Part shown: positions 62,323 to 64,000 of the stretch, piece after piece
Layout: the number at the start of each line of letters is the position of its first letter
Numbering within the stretch: position 1 is the stretch's first letter
Assembly: GCF_013407835.1 (NCBI RefSeq)
Contig: NZ_JACCBI010000001.1
Location: forward strand, 558,001-622,000
From: Agromyces atrinae
GTDB lineage: Bacteria > Actinomycetota > Actinomycetes > Actinomycetales > Microbacteriaceae
Length of the DNA stretch: 64,000 nucleotides
Reading direction: 5' to 3'
Program-made: the position numbers and the translations under genes
Notes under the pieces: model-generated
The model's database searches: none
What the model was told of the DNA's origin: nothing
Seen by the model: the letters and a program-made list of their open reading frames with translations, nothing else

Positions 62323-63747
62323 CTAGACGCCGTAGTACAGCTCGAACTCGAACGGGTGGGGACGCTGAGCCAGCGGCTTCAGCTCCTTCTCGCGCTTGTA
62401 GTCGATCCAGGTCTCGATGAGCTCCTTGGTGAACACGCCGCCCTCGAGGAGGAAGTCGTGGTCGGCCTCGAGAGCGAGGAGGGCCTCGCCGAGCGAACCG
62501 GGAACCTGGGGGATGGACTTGGCCTCCTCGGGGGGAAGCTCGTAGAGGTCCTTGTCGACGGGCTCGTGCGGCTCGATGCGGTTCTTGATTCCGTCGAGGC
62601 CGGCCATGAGCTGCGCGGCGAAGGCGAGGTACGGGTTGCCCGAGGCGTCCGGCGCGCGGAACTCGATGCGCTTGGCCTTGGGGTTCGTTCCCGTGATGGG
62701 GATGCGGATCGAGGCCGAACGGTTACCGGCCGAGTAGACCAGGTTGACGGGGGCTTCGAAGCCGGGCACGAGGCGGTGGTACGAGTTGACCGTCGGGTTC
62801 GTGAACGCGAGCACGGCGGGAGCGTGCTTCAGCAGGCCACCGATGTACCAGCGGGCGATGTCGGAGAGACCGCCGTAGCCGGCCTCGTCGTAGAACAGCG
62901 GCTTGCCGTCGTTCCAGAGCGACTGGTGGGTGTGCATGCCCGAACCGTTGTCGCCGAAGAGCGGCTTCGGCATGAACGTCGCGGTCTTGCCCCACTGCTC
63001 GGCCGTGTTCTTGACGATGTACTTGAACTTCAGGATGTCGTCGGCCGAGTGGACCATGGTGTCGAAGCGGTAGTTGATCTCCGCCTGTCCGCCGGTGCCG
63101 ACCTCGTGGTGCGCGCGCTCGAGGATGAGGCCCGCGTCGATGAGCTTGAGCGAGATGTCGTCGCGCAGGTCGGCCTGCTTGTCGACGGGGCTCACGGGGA
63201 AGTAGCCACCCTTGTAGGGCGTCTTGTTGGCGAGGTTTCCGCCCTCTTCCTTGCGGCCGGTGTTCCAGGCGCCCTCTTCGGAGTCGACGCTGTAGAAGCT
63301 CGAGCGCTGGTCGACGTTGTAACGAACGTCGTCGAAGATGTAGAACTCGGCCTCGGGGGCGAAGAACGCGGTGTCGGCGATGCCGGTCGAGGCGAGGTAC
63401 TTCTCAGCTTTCTTGGCGACCTGACGCGGGTCCTTCGAGTAGATCTCACCGTTGCGCGGGTTGTAGATGTCGAAGACCATGATGAGCGTGCGCTCGACGC
63501 GGAAGGGGTCGATGTACGCGGTCGACACGTCAGGGATGAGCTGCATGTCGGACTCGTGGATGTTGGCGAAGCCGCGGATCGACGAACCGTCGAACAGCTG
63601 ACCGACGGTGAAGAACTCCTCGTCGACCGTCGAGGCCGGGATGTTGAAGTGCTGCTGCACACCCGGGAGGTCGGTGAAGCGGATGTCGAGGAACTTGACG
63701 TCCGTCTCCTTGATGAACGTAAGGACTTCGGATGAATCACTGAACAT
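62323..63747 (-). CDS. glnA: Glutamine synthetase, type I (GlnA1)
   Basis: The main ammonia-assimilating glutamine synthetase, 474 aa. It has the catalytic segments [50 protein letters not shown] and [10 protein letters not shown]. The adenylylation site is the Tyr in [10 protein letters not shown], matching the GlnE target; glnE lies about 2 kb away. The start at 63747 ([19 protein letters not shown]) follows GGAG. An earlier in-frame ATG five codons upstream is less likely. A GlnR-type operator lies upstream, so expression should respond to nitrogen status. Confidence 0.97.
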   Translation of the reverse strand: MFSDSSEVLTFIKETDVKFLDIRFTDLPGVQQHFNIPASTVDEEFFTVGQLFDGSSIRGFANIHESDMQLIPDVSTAYIDPFRVERTLIMVFDIYNPRNGEIYSKDPRQVAKKAEKYLASTGIADTAFFAPEAEFYIFDDVRYNVDQRSSFYSVDSEEGAWNTGRKEEGGNLANKTPYKGGYFPVSPVDKQADLRDDISLKLIDAGLILERAHHEVGTGGQAEINYRFDTMVHSADDILKFKYIVKNTAEQWGKTATFMPKPLFGDNGSGMHTHQSLWNDGKPLFYDEAGYGGLSDIARWYIGGLLKHAPAVLAFTNPTVNSYHRLVPGFEAPVNLVYSAGNRSASIRIPITGTNPKAKRIEFRAPDASGNPYLAFAAQLMAGLDGIKNRIEPHEPVDKDLYELPPEEAKSIPQVPGSLGEALLALEADHDFLLEGGVFTKELIETWIDYKREKELKPLAQRPHPFEFELYYGV

Positions 63748-63837
63748 GTGACGTATCTCCAAGAGTGTGCGGAATCTGGATGATTGGCGTGTTCAGACGA
63801 AGGCCTGGGCTGCCGAGTCCGACGCTAACGCCCAGGG

Positions 63838-63875
63838 GTTTCCCTGCCGTGTCGCAATTGTTTCCGCCATGTTAC
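63838..63875 (-). promoter_or_regulatory. GlnR-type operator upstream of glnA1
   Basis: Read on the minus strand the site is GTAAC, six bases, GAAAC, six bases, GACAC, six bases, GAAAC. That is exactly the paired a-b/a-b arrangement of the actinomycete GlnR box (consensus gTnAc-n6-GaAAc) over 38 bases. It lies 91-128 bases before the glnA1 start, close to the divergent RDD gene. Confidence 0.75.
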
Positions 63876-63890
63876 GCGATGCCCCGACGG

Positions 63891-63896
63891 TAGAAT
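63891..63896 (+). promoter_or_regulatory. -10 element for the divergent RDD-like gene
   Basis: TAGAAT at 63891-63896 is followed by seven bases and then the GTG at 63904, a leaderless arrangement. Confidence 0.5.
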
Positions 63897-63903
63897 TTCA
63901 CGA

Positions 63904-64000
63904 GTGAGCTCCTCAGGATCGAAACCCACCACCTTCGGCGAACTGGCACCGAGCCGTTGGCCGGGGGAGCGACTCGGCCTTCCCGAGCGGGGTCAGCACT
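63904..64000 (+). CDS. N-terminus of an RDD-like membrane protein (truncated by window end)
   Basis: Only 32 codons are visible: a polar start, then WPGERLGLPERGQH. In actinobacteria, the gene divergent from glnA1 often encodes an RDD-family membrane protein with this Gly-Leu-Pro-rich start, so that is the likely call. It cannot be verified because no membrane segment is inside the window. The GTG is supported by the TAGAAT -10 hexamer. Confidence 0.5.
   Translation, partial: MSSSGSKPTTFGELAPSRWPGERLGLPERGQH

Overview
The window is about two-thirds G+C, packed with short-spaced or overlapping genes and rich in GTG starts. It carries an actinobacterial gene set: a leuA leader with a pseudoknot-like element, a FasR-type regulator beside fabD-fabH-acpP-fabF, a homodimeric aceE, a polyphosphate glucokinase, glnE between two glutamine synthetase genes, DUF3145 and DUF2510 proteins, and leaderless promoters. 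Gene content and order fit a member of the Microbacteriaceae. This is ordinary chromosome: no phage, transposase, plasmid or CRISPR signature was seen.

Layout. 1-3901: the end of a NarL/LiaR-type two-component system and a MacB-like ABC exporter. 3908-9966: leucine leader and leuA, a TRIC channel, recO-uppS, a membrane acyltransferase-like protein, and a DsbA/FrnE oxidoreductase with a coupled 34-residue protein. 9973-14775: a YbaK deacylase, then dusB-dgt-dnaG as one coupled unit. 14986-22387: an oligopeptide-type ABC transporter with a fused double ATPase, an extra single ATPase and a 2-hydroxyacid dehydrogenase. 22468-28572: tRNA-Asn, an HxlR/NmrA divergent pair, an ECF sigma operon with a secreted I36-like protein, azlCD, def and a DMT transporter. 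28707-33457: a glycosyltransferase, a tRNA with anticodon CAT, a small membrane protein, a zinc-ribbon nuclease-like protein, a family-A polymerase-like protein and a PadR regulator. 33654-41963: DUF3145, then on the minus strand aceE, a fasR-like gene and the type II fatty-acid genes. 42086-44256: peroxiredoxin, DUF1345 protein, tRNA-Val and a lower-GC DUF2510 gene. 44324-50585: a LacI-controlled cassette with nucleoside hydrolase, an ECF transporter (S, T and two ATPases) and a ribokinase. 50634-53796: Nif3-like protein, zinc-ribbon protein, RNase H, RNase P RNA and polyphosphate glucokinase. 53821-64000: map, a small SPOR-like protein, panB, glnA2-glnE, a pentapeptide protein, a tyrosine phosphatase, an S4 protein, glnA1 with a GlnR-type operator, and the first codons of a divergent RDD-like gene.

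How it works together. Pyruvate dehydrogenase supplies acetyl-CoA to the adjacent fatty-acid enzymes, and the FasR-like gene sits between them. The nitrogen genes form a unit in which GlnE can modify GlnA1, while GlnA2 seems to lack the modifiable tyrosine. The LacI/ECF cassette reads as import, hydrolysis and ribose phosphorylation of nucleosides. It has three identically spaced operators and one ATPase with a degraded signature motif, which makes it the most interesting system here. At about ten genes a TANNNT-like -10 hexamer ends six or seven bases before the start codon, indicating extensive leaderless transcription. No stretch longer than 300 bases lacks a gene.
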